Assembly: GCF_000620865.1 (NCBI RefSeq)
Contig: NZ_JHZS01000004.1
Location: 1-55,131 of the forward strand
Length of the DNA: 55,131 bases
Direction of reading: 5' to 3'
Source: Exiguobacterium sibiricum 7-3
GTDB taxonomy: Bacteria; Bacillota; Bacilli; Exiguobacteriales; Exiguobacteriaceae
This document shows positions 30,279 to 41,232 of the stretch, one piece after another. The notes below the pieces were generated by a model. It ran no database searches and had not been told where the DNA came from. It worked only from the letters and a program-made list of their open reading frames with translations. The stretch's first letter is position 1. Each line of letters opens with the position of its first letter. The translations under genes were made by a program, and so were the position numbers.

Positions 30279-30289
30279 TCCTTCACAGG

Positions 30290-30318
30290 TTGTCACGCTT
30301 TTATGATTAGTGTAAGCT
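30290..30318 (+). promoter_or_regulatory. Weak candidate promoter for tuf
   Basis: TTGTCA (30290-30295), 17 bases, then TAAGCT (30313-30318). The -10 match is weak. tuf has its own promoter in B. subtilis, so this position is reasonable, but read-through from fusA is also likely. Confidence 0.35.
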
Positions 30319-30319
30319 A

Positions 30320-30354
30320 AGGAAGGTGTACGTTATTCGACGATTCACCTTCCT
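30320..30354 (+). other. Hairpin in the fusA-tuf gap
   Basis: AGGAAGGTG (30320-30328) pairs perfectly with CACCTTCCT (30346-30354). An AT-rich segment follows without a T-run. It lies right after the candidate tuf start site and may act as a 5' stabiliser or processing site. Confidence 0.45.
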
Positions 30355-30395
30355 AGTTATAAAATATTATTAGACACATAGAGGAGGAATTCAGA

Positions 30396-31583
<1,188 letters not shown>

Positions 31584-31594
31584 TTTTTAAGACA

Positions 31595-31632
31595 AAAAGG
31601 TCTTCCGTCTCCCGTGACGGAAGACCTTTTTT
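31595..31632 (+). terminator. Intrinsic terminator after tuf
   Basis: AAAAGGTCTTCCGTC (31595-31609) pairs with GACGGAAGACCTTTT (31616-31630) around a six-base loop, with T continuing to 31632. Confidence 0.94.
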
Positions 31633-31651
31633 CATTTCTTTGAAAACAGTC

Positions 31652-31680
31652 TTGCAACATGGTCGGACATCTTATATACT
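31652..31680 (+). promoter_or_regulatory. S10 operon promoter P1
   Basis: TTGCAA (31652-31657), 17 bases, then TATACT (31675-31680). It lies 20 bases after the tuf terminator and gives a leader of about 214 bases before rpsJ. Confidence 0.8.
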
Positions 31681-31686
31681 GAGGAA

Positions 31687-31900
31687 AGTGTTTGTGCGAG
31701 TGGTGAGAGACTTGAAAACATATTCTATTTTATTTTACTTGCTTTCCTGCGTGGAATTAAGTACACTAGAATATGTTGGTCACAAACACAACGCGATGAA
31801 GCGGGAGGTTATGACACACCAGGCGGCATTGCCATGGCTAGTGTGGAAATTTCCGCGGAGAATGTCTATTTATAAAATAGGCGAAAAGGAGGGAAACAAC
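31687..31900 (+). promoter_or_regulatory. Structured leader of the S10 operon
   Basis: The 317-base gap between tuf and rpsJ holds the terminator, two promoters and this leader. GTGTTTGTG (31688-31696), at the extreme 5' end of a P1 transcript, is complementary to CACAAACAC (31781-31789). A later hairpin CACAC/GTGTG (31815-31845) and a GGAAATTTCC palindrome (31845-31854) precede the rpsJ ribosome-binding site. No known leader family is recognised. Confidence 0.45.
31739..31767 (+). promoter_or_regulatory. S10 operon candidate promoter P2
   Basis: TTGCTT (31739-31744), 17 bases, then TACACT (31762-31767). It lies inside the P1 leader and would give a transcript that lacks the 5' arm of the long-range helix. 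Confidence 0.6.
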
Positions 31901-32209
31901 ATGGCAAATGAAAAAATTCGGATCCGTTTGAAAGCATACGATCACCGCGTGCTTGATCAATCGGCTGAGAAAATTGTCGAAACAGCAAAACGTTCTGGTG
32001 CTACTGTATCTGGTCCGATCCCACTCCCAACAGAGAGAGCGATCTACACAGTACTTCGTGCCGTTCACAAGTATAAAGATGCTCGTGAGCAGTTCGAAAT
32101 GCGTACACACAAACGTTTGATCGACATCGTTAACCCAACACCGAAAACAGTTGATGCGCTTATGCGTCTTGAACTTCCATCGGGCGTTGACATCGAAATC
32201 AAACTTTAA
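31901..32209 (+). CDS. rpsJ: Small ribosomal subunit protein uS10 (NusE)
   Basis: S10 is a 30S head protein and, as NusE, a partner of NusB and NusG in antitermination. The 102-residue protein begins [16 protein letters not shown] and has the loop [10 protein letters not shown] and the C-terminal [13 protein letters not shown]. Start ATG 31901 follows AAAGGAGGGAAAC at good spacing. The frame stays open far upstream; an in-frame ATG at 31811 has a GGGAGG only two bases before it and is not used here. It is the first gene of the S10-spc-alpha block. Confidence 0.97.
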   Translation: MANEKIRIRLKAYDHRVLDQSAEKIVETAKRSGATVSGPIPLPTERAIYTVLRAVHKYKDAREQFEMRTHKRLIDIVNPTPKTVDALMRLELPSGVDIEIKL

Positions 32210-32277
32210 TTTTTCTTCTATAAATAGTTGATACTAGCCAGAAGATCAAAATCATTCAATATTAGGAGGTGTATCTC

Positions 32278-32904
32278 ATGGCTAAAGGAATCTTAGGAAC
32301 TAAACTCGGTATGACACAAATCTTCAACGAGTCAGGCGAAGTAGTACCAGTTACTGTTGTTTCAGTAGAGGGTAACGTTGTTCTTCAATTGAAGACAATG
32401 GAAGTGGACGGTTACGAAGCAGTCCAACTCGGCTTTGGTGATATCAAAGAAGGTCGTCAAAACAAACCGCAAAAAGGTCACGCAGCGAAAGCTAGTGCGA
32501 CACCTAAGCGCTTCATTAAAGAAATCCGTACATCTGTAACAGATTTCGAAATCGGTCAAGAGATTAAAGCAGATACTTTCGCTGCAGGCGAAATGGTTGA
32601 TGTAACAGGTACGTCGAAAGGTAAAGGTTTCGCTGGAGCAATCAAGCGTCACAACCAATCACGTGGTCCAATGGCTCACGGTTCGCGTTACCACCGTCGC
32701 CCAGGTTCAATGGGTCCTGTCGCTCCAAACCGTGTATTCAAAGGGAAATTGCTCCCAGGACGCATGGGTGGAGAGCAAGTCACTGTTCAAAACCTTGAAA
32801 TCGTAAAAGTTGATGTAGAACGCGGCTTACTCCTCGTCAAGGGTGCTATCCCAGGCGCACGTAAGAGCCAAGTTGTCGTCAAAACTGCGGTAAAAGGCAA
32901 CTAA
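32278..32904 (+). CDS. rplC: Large ribosomal subunit protein uL3
   Basis: L3 reaches the peptidyl transferase centre and starts 50S assembly. The 208-residue protein begins [16 protein letters not shown] and carries the central loop with [15 protein letters not shown]. Start ATG 32278 follows TTAGGAGGTG; the in-frame GTG at 32269 overlaps that site. Confidence 0.97.
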   Translation: MAKGILGTKLGMTQIFNESGEVVPVTVVSVEGNVVLQLKTMEVDGYEAVQLGFGDIKEGRQNKPQKGHAAKASATPKRFIKEIRTSVTDFEIGQEIKADTFAAGEMVDVTGTSKGKGFAGAIKRHNQSRGPMAHGSRYHRRPGSMGPVAPNRVFKGKLLPGRMGGEQVTVQNLEIVKVDVERGLLLVKGAIPGARKSQVVVKTAVKGN

Positions 32905-32933
32905 TTTGTTTGCAAGGAAAGGAGGAATAACGA

Positions 32934-33557
32934 ATGCCTAAAGTAGCTTTGCTTAACCAAACAGGTACACAAGTTGGAGACATCGAGTTGGCAGATGCCG
33001 TTTTCGGAATCGAGCCAAACGAAGCAGTCGTATACGATGCAATCGTCATGCAACAAGCTTCACGTCGCCAAGGTACACATGATACAAAAGGTCGCTCGGA
33101 AGTTCGCGGTGGCGGCCGTAAACCATGGAAACAAAAAGGTACTGGTCGTGCACGCCAAGGTTCGATCCGTTCGCCACAATGGGTTGGCGGTGGAACAGTC
33201 TTCGGTCCAACACCACGTTCGTACGCTTATAAACTTCCTAAAAAGGTTCGTCGTCTCGCATTACGTTCAGCACTTTCTTCGAAAGTCGCTAACAACGAGT
33301 TCATCGTTCTTGAAGGATTGACAATCGATGCTCCGAAAACGAAAGATATGATTTCGGTCTTCGCTGCTCTTTCAATCGAACGTAAAGTCCTCGTCGTTAC
33401 TGCTGATTACAACGAGACAGTCGTTCTTTCAACACGCAACATTCCTGGTGTCACAGTCGTTGACGCTGCTGGAGTAAACGTCCTTGATCTTGTCGCACAC
33501 GACAAAGTCATCTTCACGAAGGATGCTGTTGCGAGAGTAGAGGAGGTGCTTGCATAA
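32934..33557 (+). CDS. rplD: Large ribosomal subunit protein uL4
   Basis: L4 is an early-assembly 50S protein with a loop in the exit tunnel. The 207-residue protein begins [11 protein letters not shown] and contains the tunnel loop [20 protein letters not shown], followed by [13 protein letters not shown]. The start ATG 32934 follows AAGGAGGAAT. The stop shares a base with the rplW start (TAATG). In some bacteria L4 also represses this operon; no matching leader is recognised. Confidence 0.97.
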   Translation: MPKVALLNQTGTQVGDIELADAVFGIEPNEAVVYDAIVMQQASRRQGTHDTKGRSEVRGGGRKPWKQKGTGRARQGSIRSPQWVGGGTVFGPTPRSYAYKLPKKVRRLALRSALSSKVANNEFIVLEGLTIDAPKTKDMISVFAALSIERKVLVVTADYNETVVLSTRNIPGVTVVDAAGVNVLDLVAHDKVIFTKDAVARVEEVLA

Positions 33558-33841
33558 TGGCAAACGCACACGACATTATCAAACGTCCTGTAATTACTGA
33601 ACGCTCAGTGAACCAAATGGCTGAGAAAAAGTACACGTTCGAAGTAGACGTAAAGGCATCTAAGCCACAAATCAAAGATGCAGTTGAAGCGATCTTCGGC
33701 GTTAAAGTTGAAAAAATCAACACACTTATCTCAAAACCAAAAGCAAAACGCGTAGGTCGTCACGCTGGTTACACAGCACGCCGCAAAAAAGCGGTCGTCA
33801 CGCTTACTGCAGATAGCAAAGAACTCGATTACCTCGGTTAA
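33557..33841 (+). CDS. rplW: Large ribosomal subunit protein uL23
   Basis: L23 lines the tunnel exit and docks trigger factor and SRP. The 94-residue protein begins [17 protein letters not shown] and has the family segment [19 protein letters not shown] and a basic extended loop around [20 protein letters not shown]. It starts at the TAATG overlap with rplD and has AGAGGAGGTG upstream. Confidence 0.97.
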   Translation: MANAHDIIKRPVITERSVNQMAEKKYTFEVDVKASKPQIKDAVEAIFGVKVEKINTLISKPKAKRVGRHAGYTARRKKAVVTLTADSKELDYLG

Positions 33842-33873
33842 TCGGTACTCTGTAGAAAAGGAGGGAACTCTCG

Positions 33874-34704
33874 ATGGGAATTAAAAAGTTTAAACCGACC
33901 ACTAACGGTCGTCGTAATATGACTGCGCTTGACTTTGCTGAGATTACGGCTTCACGTCCTGAAAAATCGTTAACTGAAAAGCTTTCGAAAAAGGGCGGAC
34001 GTAACAACCAAGGTCGCTTGACAGTACGTCACCAAGGTGGCGGACACAAACGTAAATACCGTATCATCGACTTCAAACGGAACAAGGATGGCATCGCTGG
34101 CCGTATCGCTACAATTGAGTACGATCCGAACCGCTCTGCAAACATCGCGCTTGTCCACTACATCGATGGTGAAAAACGCTACATCCTCGCACCTAAAGGA
34201 TTGAAAGTTGACATGCAAGTCATGTCAGGAGTTGAGGCTGACATTAAAGTCGGTAACGCTCTTCCACTTTCAAACATCCCAGTTGGTACATTGATCCACA
34301 ACATCGAACTTAAGCCAGGTAAAGGTGGTCAGCTCGTTCGTTCAGCTGGTACTTCTGCTCAGCTTCTCGGTAAAGATGGTAAATACGCGATCGTTCGTCT
34401 CCAATCAGGCGAAACACGTATGATCCTTGCTACTTGCCGTGCAACAGTCGGCGCTGTCGGTAATGAAGAGCACGAGCTCGTCAATATCGGTAAAGCTGGT
34501 CGTTCACGCTGGCTCGGAAAACGTCCTACAGTTCGTGGTTCTGTAATGAACCCAGTTGATCACCCACACGGTGGTGGTGAAGGACGTGCTCCAATCGGTC
34601 GTTCGGGCCCACTTACTCCTTGGGGTAAACCGGCACTCGGATACAAAACTCGTAAGAAAAACAAAGCGAGCGATAAATATATCGTCCGTCGTTCTAAAAA
34701 ATAA
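33874..34704 (+). CDS. rplB: Large ribosomal subunit protein uL2
   Basis: L2 is a core 50S protein near the peptidyl transferase centre. The 276-residue protein begins [16 protein letters not shown] and has the OB-fold and SH3-like domains, the conserved [13 protein letters not shown] with the key histidine, and a basic tail [16 protein letters not shown]. Start ATG 33874 follows AAAGGAGGGAAC. Confidence 0.98.
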   Translation: MGIKKFKPTTNGRRNMTALDFAEITASRPEKSLTEKLSKKGGRNNQGRLTVRHQGGGHKRKYRIIDFKRNKDGIAGRIATIEYDPNRSANIALVHYIDGEKRYILAPKGLKVDMQVMSGVEADIKVGNALPLSNIPVGTLIHNIELKPGKGGQLVRSAGTSAQLLGKDGKYAIVRLQSGETRMILATCRATVGAVGNEEHELVNIGKAGRSRWLGKRPTVRGSVMNPVDHPHGGGEGRAPIGRSGPLTPWGKPALGYKTRKKNKASDKYIVRRSKK

Positions 34705-34767
34705 TTACGTGATTTCTGAACGGTTCGCAGGAACCGTTCCTGAATCATGCCAAAGGGAGGTACAACT

Positions 34768-35046
34768 ATGGGTCGCAGCTTGAAAAAAGGTCCATTTGCA
34801 GATCACCATTTGCTCGCTAAGGTTGATAAAGCCAACGAAGCTGGTGACAAGCATGTTATCAAAACTTGGTCACGCCGTTCTACAATCTTCCCAGAGTTCA
34901 TCGGTCACACGATCGCTGTCTACGATGGTCGTAAACACGTACCGGTTTACGTGACAGAAGATATGGTCGGTCACAAACTTGGTGAATTCGCGCCAACACG
35001 TTCTTATAAAGGACATGCTGGAAACGATAAGAAGACTAAACGTTAA
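34768..35046 (+). CDS. rpsS: Small ribosomal subunit protein uS19
   Basis: S19 is a 30S head protein that contacts the A-site tRNA and S13. The 92-residue protein begins [16 protein letters not shown] and has [28 protein letters not shown]. The start ATG 34768 is chosen over an in-frame ATG at 34747, since GGGAGGT lies just before it. It comes 63 bases after rplB. Confidence 0.97.
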   Translation: MGRSLKKGPFADHHLLAKVDKANEAGDKHVIKTWSRRSTIFPEFIGHTIAVYDGRKHVPVYVTEDMVGHKLGEFAPTRSYKGHAGNDKKTKR

Positions 35047-35066
35047 TCTGAGGGGAGGTACTCATT

Positions 35067-35399
35067 ATGCAATCAAAAGCATCGGCTAATATGGTTCGCA
35101 TTGCTCCTCGTAAGGCACGTCTAGTAGTAGACTTAATCCGCGGGAAGCAAATCGGTGAAGCACTTTCGATTCTTGCTTACACGAACAAGGCAGCAACGCC
35201 AATCGTTGAGAAAGTATTGAAATCGGCAATCGCGAACGCTGAGCACAACTTCGACATGAACATCGAAAACCTCGTAGTAACAGAGGCTTACGTCAACGAA
35301 GGTCCAACGCTCAAACGTTTCCGCCCACGTGCAATGGGTCGCGCAAGCCGCATCAACAAACGTACGAGCCACGTTCACATCGTGGTATCTGAAAAATAA
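35067..35399 (+). CDS. rplV: Large ribosomal subunit protein uL22
   Basis: L22 has a beta-hairpin in the exit tunnel next to L4. The 110-residue protein begins [26 protein letters not shown] and has the hairpin segment [19 protein letters not shown]. The start ATG 35067 follows GAGGGGAGGTA. It matches the B. subtilis protein closely and is three residues shorter. Confidence 0.97.
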   Translation: MQSKASANMVRIAPRKARLVVDLIRGKQIGEALSILAYTNKAATPIVEKVLKSAIANAEHNFDMNIENLVVTEAYVNEGPTLKRFRPRAMGRASRINKRTSHVHIVVSEK

Positions 35400-35411
35400 G
35401 GAGGGATTACC

Positions 35412-36068
35412 GTGGGTCAGAAGATTAACCCAACTGGTCTTCGCGTAGGTATCATCAAAGACTGGGAATCACGTTGGTTCGCAGATAAAGACTATGCTGA
35501 TCTCCTTCATGAAGACTACGTAGTTCGTGAATATATCGAAAAACGTCTTAAAGACGCTAGTGTCTCTAAAGTTGAAATCGAGCGCGCAGCAAACCGCTTG
35601 AACATTTCACTTCACACTGCTAAACCTGGTATGGTTATCGGTAAAGGCGGTTCTGAAATCGAAACACTTCGTACAGACATCACTAACCTTGCAAAAGGCA
35701 AACGCGTTCACGTTAACGTCGTTGAAGTGAAAAACCCGGATGCAGTTGCTAAACTTGTCGCTGAGAACATCGCACGCCAACTTGAAGGCCGTGTATCGTT
35801 CCGTCGTGCAATGAAGCAATCAATCCAACGCTCTATGCGTTCAGGTATCAAAGGAATCAAGACTGAAGTTTCTGGTCGTCTTGGCGGCGCTGATATCGCT
35901 CGTTCAGAGAAGTATTCAGAAGGAACAGTTCCACTTCATACACTCCGTGCAGACATCGATTACGGTACTGCAGAAGCTGATACAACTTACGGCAAAATTG
36001 GCGTAAAAGTATGGCTCCACCACGGTGAAGTGCTTCCTACGAAAAAAGCAGCATCTAACGAACAATAA
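35412..36068 (+). CDS. rpsC: Small ribosomal subunit protein uS3
   Basis: S3 is a head protein at the mRNA entry channel with helicase activity. The 218-residue protein begins [18 protein letters not shown], has the KH domain with [14 protein letters not shown], and the C-terminal ribosomal S3 domain ([35 protein letters not shown]). It uses a GTG start at 35412 behind AAGGAGGGA, only 12 bases after rplV. Confidence 0.97.
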   Translation: MGQKINPTGLRVGIIKDWESRWFADKDYADLLHEDYVVREYIEKRLKDASVSKVEIERAANRLNISLHTAKPGMVIGKGGSEIETLRTDITNLAKGKRVHVNVVEVKNPDAVAKLVAENIARQLEGRVSFRRAMKQSIQRSMRSGIKGIKTEVSGRLGGADIARSEKYSEGTVPLHTLRADIDYGTAEADTTYGKIGVKVWLHHGEVLPTKKAASNEQ

Positions 36069-36101
36069 TCCACATCCGTCTAGGGAAGGAGGCAACACAA
36101 C

Positions 36102-36539
36102 ATGTTGTTACCAAAACGTGTAAAATATCGTCGTGTTCACCGCGGCAACATGCGTGGTAAAGCGAAACGTGGTACTACAGTACACTTCGGCGAGTTCGGT
36201 ATCCAAGCTCAAGAAGCTAGCTGGATTACAAGCCGTCAAATCGAATCAGCGCGTATCGCGATGACTCGTTATATGAAACGTGGTGGTAAAGTGTGGATCA
36301 AGATTTTCCCACATAAACCATACACTAAAAAACCTCTTGAAGTCCGAATGGGTTCAGGTAAAGGTGCTCCGGAGGGCTGGGTTGCAGTCGTCAAACCGGG
36401 GAAAGTAATGTTTGAAATCGCAGGAGTATCGGAAGAGATCGCACGCGAAGCTCTCCGTCTTGCATCACACAAACTTCCAGTAAAATGTAAGTTCGTAAAA
36501 CGTGAAGAAAATGGTGGTGATACGAATGAAAGCAACTGA
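36102..36539 (+). CDS. rplP: Large ribosomal subunit protein uL16
   Basis: L16 organises the A-site tRNA corridor of the 50S. The 145-residue protein begins [17 protein letters not shown] and shows [19 protein letters not shown] and the loop [20 protein letters not shown]. Start ATG 36102 follows AAGGAGGCAA. Its last five codons overlap rpmC. Confidence 0.97.
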   Translation: MLLPKRVKYRRVHRGNMRGKAKRGTTVHFGEFGIQAQEASWITSRQIESARIAMTRYMKRGGKVWIKIFPHKPYTKKPLEVRMGSGKGAPEGWVAVVKPGKVMFEIAGVSEEIAREALRLASHKLPVKCKFVKREENGGDTNESN

Positions 36540-36729
36540 TCTCCGTCAGCAAACTACAGAAGAGCTCAACGGTAAAGTCGGTTCGTGGAAAGAAGAGTTG
36601 TTCAACCTTCGTTTCCAACTTGCGACTGGTCAGCTTGAGAACCCTGCTCGTATCCGTGAAGTGCGCAAGTCGATTGCACGCGCGAAAACCGTTCTTCGTG
36701 AACGCGAACTCGGCATCAACAACGCATAA
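36526..36729 (+). CDS. rpmC: Large ribosomal subunit protein uL29
   Basis: L29 is a small helical-hairpin protein near the tunnel exit. The 67-residue protein begins [17 protein letters not shown] and carries [23 protein letters not shown]. Start 36526 overlaps the end of rplP by 14 bases and has only a weak GGTGGTGA site, so reinitiation after rplP is likely. An in-frame ATG at 36502 would add eight extra residues and is rejected. Confidence 0.95.
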   Translation: MKATDLRQQTTEELNGKVGSWKEELFNLRFQLATGQLENPARIREVRKSIARAKTVLRERELGINNA

Positions 36730-36760
36730 TTCACTCGGATTCTGAGAGGAGGAACACTCA

Positions 36761-37024
36761 ATGGAACGCACTAACAACCGCAAAGTGTTAACTGGACGCG
36801 TCGTATCTGACAAAATGGATAAAACGATCGTAGTTACAGTTGAGACTAAAGTAAAGCATAAGCTCTACGGCAAACGCGTAAACTACTCTAAGAAGTACAA
36901 AACGCATGATGAAAACAACACAGCTAAAGTCGGTGACGTCGTACGCATTCAAGAAACACGTCCACTTTCTAAAGACAAACGTTTCCGTCTCGTAGAAGTC
37001 GTCGAAAAAGCAGTAATCATCTAA
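36761..37024 (+). CDS. rpsQ: Small ribosomal subunit protein uS17
   Basis: S17 is an OB-fold primary binder of 16S rRNA. The 87-residue protein begins [25 protein letters not shown] and keeps the signature [22 protein letters not shown]. The start ATG 36761 follows AGAGGAGGAAC. It lies between rpmC and rplN, the standard order. Confidence 0.97.
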   Translation: MERTNNRKVLTGRVVSDKMDKTIVVTVETKVKHKLYGKRVNYSKKYKTHDENNTAKVGDVVRIQETRPLSKDKRFRLVEVVEKAVII

Positions 37025-37048
37025 ACTCTAATTAGTTCGGATGAATAA

Positions 37049-37441
<393 letters not shown>

Positions 37442-37475
37442 TTCCAAAGAATTCCTACAAGGAGGTGCTCTAACG

Positions 37476-37787
37476 ATGCATGTCAAAAAAGGTGATAAAG
37501 TTCAGGTTATGACTGGTAAAGATAAAGGCAAACAAGGTGTTGTCCTTACTGCTATGCCTAAAAAAGATCGCATTATCGTCGAAGGCGTTAACATGATCAA
37601 AAAACACTCAAAACCTTCTCAACTCAACCCGCAAGGCGGAATTGTCGAGAAAGAAGCACCGATTCACGTATCGAACGTTATGCTCATCGACCCTAAGACA
37701 GGAAACCCAACACGCGTTGGTTTCACTGTGGTTGACGGCAAGAAAGTACGTATCGCTAAAAAATCGGGCGAAGCTTTAGATAAATAA
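37476..37787 (+). CDS. rplX: Large ribosomal subunit protein uL24
   Basis: L24 starts 50S assembly and sits near the tunnel exit. The 103-residue protein has an N-terminal KOW motif ([19 protein letters not shown]) and the segment [32 protein letters not shown]. The start ATG 37476 follows CAAGGAGGTGC. Confidence 0.97.
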   Translation: MHVKKGDKVQVMTGKDKGKQGVVLTAMPKKDRIIVEGVNMIKKHSKPSQLNPQGGIVEKEAPIHVSNVMLIDPKTGNPTRVGFTVVDGKKVRIAKKSGEALDK

Positions 37788-37818
37788 GAAGATTTAAAGA
37801 AAGGAGGTCCACTTTCTG

Positions 37819-38358
37819 ATGAACCGTTTAAAAGCTAAATACCAAGACGAAATCGTCAAAGTAATGATGGAGAAATTCAACTATACTTCTGTAATGCAAG
37901 CGCCGAAAGTCGATAAAATCGTAATCAACATGGGTGTTGGTGACGCTGTTACGAACACGAAAGCACTTGACATGGCAGTTGAAGAGCTTCAGCTCCTCAC
38001 TGGTCAGAAGCCACTCATCACGAAAGCTAAGAAATCAATCGCTGGTTTCAAACTTCGTGAAGGTATGCCAATCGGCGCGAAGGTAACACTTCGTGGAGAG
38101 CGCATGTATGAGTTCCTCGACAAGTTGATCAACGTGTCACTTCCACGTGTACGTGACTTCCGTGGTGTATCGAAGAAATCATTCGATGGCCGTGGTAACT
38201 ACACGCTAGGCGTGAAGGAACAATTGATCTTCCCAGAGATCGACTACGATCGCGTATCTAAAGTCCGTGGTATGGACATCGTTATCGTTACAACTGCTAA
38301 TACGGATGAAGAGTCACGTGAGCTTCTCACAGCACTCGGCATGCCATTCCAAAAATAA
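37819..38358 (+). CDS. rplE: Large ribosomal subunit protein uL5
   Basis: L5 binds 5S rRNA and contacts the P-site tRNA. The 179-residue protein begins [20 protein letters not shown] and has [12 protein letters not shown], the loop [19 protein letters not shown] and [21 protein letters not shown]. The start ATG 37819 follows AAAGGAGGTCC. Confidence 0.98.
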   Translation: MNRLKAKYQDEIVKVMMEKFNYTSVMQAPKVDKIVINMGVGDAVTNTKALDMAVEELQLLTGQKPLITKAKKSIAGFKLREGMPIGAKVTLRGERMYEFLDKLINVSLPRVRDFRGVSKKSFDGRGNYTLGVKEQLIFPEIDYDRVSKVRGMDIVIVTTANTDEESRELLTALGMPFQK

Positions 38359-38372
38359 GGGAGGCCGCACAC

Positions 38373-38642
38373 ATGGCTAAGAAATCAATGATCGCACGTG
38401 AAGTAAAACGCCAAGCACTCGTAGAGCGCTACGCTGAACAACGCGCAGAATTGAAAGCACAAGGCGACTACATCGGCATGAGCAAACTCCCACGTAACTC
38501 TTCAGCGGTTCGTTTACACAACCGTTGCAGTATCACTGGCCGTCCACACGGTTACATTGGTAAATTCGGTATCAGCCGTATTAAGTTCCGTGATCTTGCT
38601 CATAAAGGTCAAATCCCTGGTGTTAAAAAAGCAAGCTGGTAA
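38373..38642 (+). CDS. rpsN: Small ribosomal subunit protein uS14, long zinc-free (C-minus) type
   Basis: S14 is a 30S head protein. This copy has 89 residues and a single cysteine (Cys52 in [11 protein letters not shown]), so it lacks the two CxxC pairs of the 61-residue zinc form that B. subtilis and Staphylococcus have at this operon position. It resembles the zinc-independent S14 known in Bacillus as RpsNB. The core [25 protein letters not shown] is intact. Start ATG 38373 follows GGGAGGC. It is possible that no zinc-form paralogue exists elsewhere; that cannot be seen here. Confidence 0.95.
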   Translation: MAKKSMIAREVKRQALVERYAEQRAELKAQGDYIGMSKLPRNSSAVRLHNRCSITGRPHGYIGKFGISRIKFRDLAHKGQIPGVKKASW

Positions 38643-38673
38643 TTCATTAAAGTTGTGAAAGGAGGTACATCGC

Positions 38674-39072
38674 ATGGTTATGACAGATCCGATTGCAGAT
38701 ATGCTTACACGCATTCGTAATGCAAACATGGTTCGCCATGAGAAGTTGGAAATGCCAGCTTCTACAATCAAACGTGAAGTCGCTGAAATCCTCAAACGTG
38801 AAGGTTTCATCCGCGATGTTGAATATCTCGAGGACAGCAAACAAGGTACGCTCCGCGTATTCCTTAAGTACGGCGCAAGCAACGAACGCGTCATCACTGG
38901 ACTCAAACGTATCTCGAAACCAGGTCTTCGCGTTTACGCGAAAGCTGATGAAATCCCGAAAGTACTCGGTGGTCTCGGAATCGCTATCGTTTCAACATCT
39001 AAAGGTGTTATGACAGACAAAGAAGCTCGCCAACAAAAAGTCGGCGGCGAAGTGATCGCATACATCTGGTAA
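38674..39072 (+). CDS. rpsH: Small ribosomal subunit protein uS8
   Basis: S8 binds the central domain of 16S rRNA and, in E. coli, represses spc mRNA. The 132-residue protein begins [17 protein letters not shown] and ends with the conserved [31 protein letters not shown] signature. The start ATG 38674 follows AAAGGAGGTAC. Confidence 0.97.
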   Translation: MVMTDPIADMLTRIRNANMVRHEKLEMPASTIKREVAEILKREGFIRDVEYLEDSKQGTLRVFLKYGASNERVITGLKRISKPGLRVYAKADEIPKVLGGLGIAIVSTSKGVMTDKEARQQKVGGEVIAYIW

Positions 39073-39103
39073 TTCACGCATAAAAAGAACGGAGGTGTCT
39101 TAA

Positions 39104-39640
39104 ATGTCACGTATTGGTAAAAAGCCAGTCGTTATCCCAGCAGGCGTTACAGTAACAGTTGAAAACAGCACAGTTACAGTAAAAGGTCCTAAAGGTGAAC
39201 TCACACGTGAGTTCAACCCGACTATGGCTATCAACGTAGAAGGTAATGAATTGACTGTCACTCGTCCAAACGACGAGAAAGCTAACCGTACAATCCACGG
39301 AACGACTCGTGCGCTTATCGCGAACATGGTCGAAGGTGTAAACAACGGTTTCGCTAAGACACTCGATATCCAAGGTGTTGGTTACCGTGCACAAAAGCAA
39401 GGTAACAAAATCGTACTCAACCTCGGTTATTCACACCCAATCGAGTACACTCCGGAACAAGGCATTGAAGTCGAAGTTCCTACGAATACGCAAATCATCG
39501 TCCGCGGAATCAACAAAGAGCGTGTTGGACACGTTGCTGCATTGATCCGTTCGTACCGTCAGCCTGAACCTTACAAAGGTAAAGGAATTCGTTACAGTGA
39601 TGAAGTCGTTCGTCGTAAAGAAGGTAAAACAGGTAAGTAA
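39104..39640 (+). CDS. rplF: Large ribosomal subunit protein uL6
   Basis: L6 is near the sarcin-ricin loop and factor-binding site. The 178-residue protein begins [19 protein letters not shown], has two tandem related folds, and ends with the conserved [27 protein letters not shown]. The start ATG 39104 follows ACGGAGGTGT. Confidence 0.98.
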   Translation: MSRIGKKPVVIPAGVTVTVENSTVTVKGPKGELTREFNPTMAINVEGNELTVTRPNDEKANRTIHGTTRALIANMVEGVNNGFAKTLDIQGVGYRAQKQGNKIVLNLGYSHPIEYTPEQGIEVEVPTNTQIIVRGINKERVGHVAALIRSYRQPEPYKGKGIRYSDEVVRRKEGKTGK

Positions 39641-39677
39641 TTCGTTGATACGAATTGACCGGAAAGGAGTGGCATAA

Positions 39678-40028
39678 ATGATCTCAAAGGCAAACAAAAA
39701 TGCTACGCGTAAAAAGCGTCATGGTCGTGTACGTCGTACAATCATCGGGACTGCAGCTCGTCCACGCTTGAATGTATTCCGTTCGAACAAGAACATTTAC
39801 GTACAAGTCATTGACGATGCAACACATGCAACACTCGCATCTGCATCATCACTCGACCTTGAAAAAGGCAACACGACTGACGCTGCATCAGCAGTTGGTA
39901 AGCTTGCAGCTGAACGCGCTCTTGAAAAAGGTATTGAAACAGTCGTTTTCGACCGTGGAGGATATCTCTATCATGGACGTATCAAAGCAGTAGCTGAAGC
40001 AGCTCGTGAAGCTGGTCTCAAATTCTAA
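39678..40028 (+). CDS. rplR: Large ribosomal subunit protein uL18
   Basis: L18 attaches 5S rRNA together with L5. The 116-residue protein begins [20 protein letters not shown], with a basic N-terminal tail and the core [20 protein letters not shown], and ends with [26 protein letters not shown]. The start ATG 39678 follows GGAAAGGAGTGG. Confidence 0.97.
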   Translation: MISKANKNATRKKRHGRVRRTIIGTAARPRLNVFRSNKNIYVQVIDDATHATLASASSLDLEKGNTTDAASAVGKLAAERALEKGIETVVFDRGGYLYHGRIKAVAEAAREAGLKF

Positions 40029-40050
40029 TAGAAAAGGAGGGAACCTCTAC

Positions 40051-40551
40051 ATGCGCCAGTTAGAAATTAACATGGATCAACTCGAAGAACGCGTTGTTAC
40101 TGTAAACCGCGTCGCGAAAGTAGTAAAAGGTGGCCGTCGCTTCCGTTTTGCTGCACTCGTCGTCGTAGGTGACAAGAATGGTCACGTAGGTTTCGGTACG
40201 GGTAAAGCTCAGGAAGTGCCTGAAGCGATCCGTAAAGCAATCGAAGATGCAAAGAAAAACATGGTTAACGTTCCAATCGTTAACACTACAATTCCACACG
40301 AAATCAACGGAATTTTCGGTGCAGGTCACGTCTTCTTGAAACCTGCTTCTGAAGGTACTGGAGTCATCGCTGGTGGCCCAGTTCGTGCGGTTCTCGAATT
40401 AGCGGGAATCAACGACATTCTTTCGAAATCACTTGGATCAAGCACTCCAATCAACATGGTTCGTGCGACTGTTAAAGGTCTCACTTCACTTAAACGTGCT
40501 GAAGACGTTGCGAAACTCCGCGGTAAAACCGTCGAAGAACTTCGCGGTTAA
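40051..40551 (+). CDS. rpsE: Small ribosomal subunit protein uS5
   Basis: S5 lines the mRNA channel and aids fidelity. The 166-residue protein begins [31 protein letters not shown] and has the [17 protein letters not shown] loop and [17 protein letters not shown]. Start 40051 follows AAAAGGAGGGAAC and is chosen over an in-frame upstream ATG at 40006 that overlaps rplR. Confidence 0.97.
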   Translation: MRQLEINMDQLEERVVTVNRVAKVVKGGRRFRFAALVVVGDKNGHVGFGTGKAQEVPEAIRKAIEDAKKNMVNVPIVNTTIPHEINGIFGAGHVFLKPASEGTGVIAGGPVRAVLELAGINDILSKSLGSSTPINMVRATVKGLTSLKRAEDVAKLRGKTVEELRG

Positions 40552-40569
40552 GAAAGGGAGGGAATACAG

Positions 40570-40755
40570 ATGGCGAAACTCGCAGTTACCCTCACACGCA
40601 GCATGATCGGTCGTCCGGAGAACCAACGCGTTACTACTCGTACGCTTGGTCTCCGTAAGATGCACCAAACTGTTGTCGTACCTGACAACGCTGCTATGCG
40701 TGGGATGATTAACCACGTGTCACACTTATTGACAGTAAAAGAAATTCAAGAGTAA
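40570..40755 (+). CDS. rpmD: Large ribosomal subunit protein uL30
   Basis: L30 is a small 50S protein with a ferredoxin-like fold. The 61-residue protein begins [20 protein letters not shown] and has [29 protein letters not shown]. The start ATG 40570 follows AAAGGGAGGGAA. It lies between rpsE and rplO as usual. Confidence 0.97.
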   Translation: MAKLAVTLTRSMIGRPENQRVTTRTLGLRKMHQTVVVPDNAAMRGMINHVSHLLTVKEIQE

Positions 40756-40791
40756 TACGTTCGATATAATTTTATGAGGAGGTGCCCCACT

Positions 40792-41232
40792 ATGAAACTC
40801 CATGAATTGAAACCAGCTGCTGGTTCACGTTCAGAACGCAACCGTGTAGGTCGCGGTATGTCTTCTGGTAACGGTAAGACTTCTGGCCGTGGTCACAAAG
40901 GTCAAAAAGCTCGTTCAGGCGGTGGTGTTCGTCCAGGTTTCGAAGGTGGACAAAACCCACTTTTCCGTCGTTTACCAAAACGCGGCTTCAACAACCCAAC
41001 TCGTAAAGAGTTCGCGGTTATCAACCTTGACACACTTAACCGTTTTGAAGATGGAACGGAAGTAACACCAGAACTTCTTATCGAGACTCGCGCAGTCAAA
41101 GGTATGAAGGATGGCGTGAAGATCCTTTCTAACGGTAAGATTGAAAAGAAACTGACAGTAAAAGCTCACAAGTTCTCCGAAGCTGCGAAGCAAGCGATCG
41201 AAGCTGCCGGCGGTACGGTTGAGGTGATCTAA
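40792..41232 (+). CDS. rplO: Large ribosomal subunit protein uL15
   Basis: L15 is a 50S assembly protein. The 146-residue protein begins [22 protein letters not shown] and has a glycine- and lysine-rich N-terminal extension ([17 protein letters not shown]), then the globular domain. The start ATG 40792 follows TGAGGAGGTGC; an upstream in-frame ATG at 40774 overlaps that site. The stop shares a base with the secY start. Confidence 0.97.
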
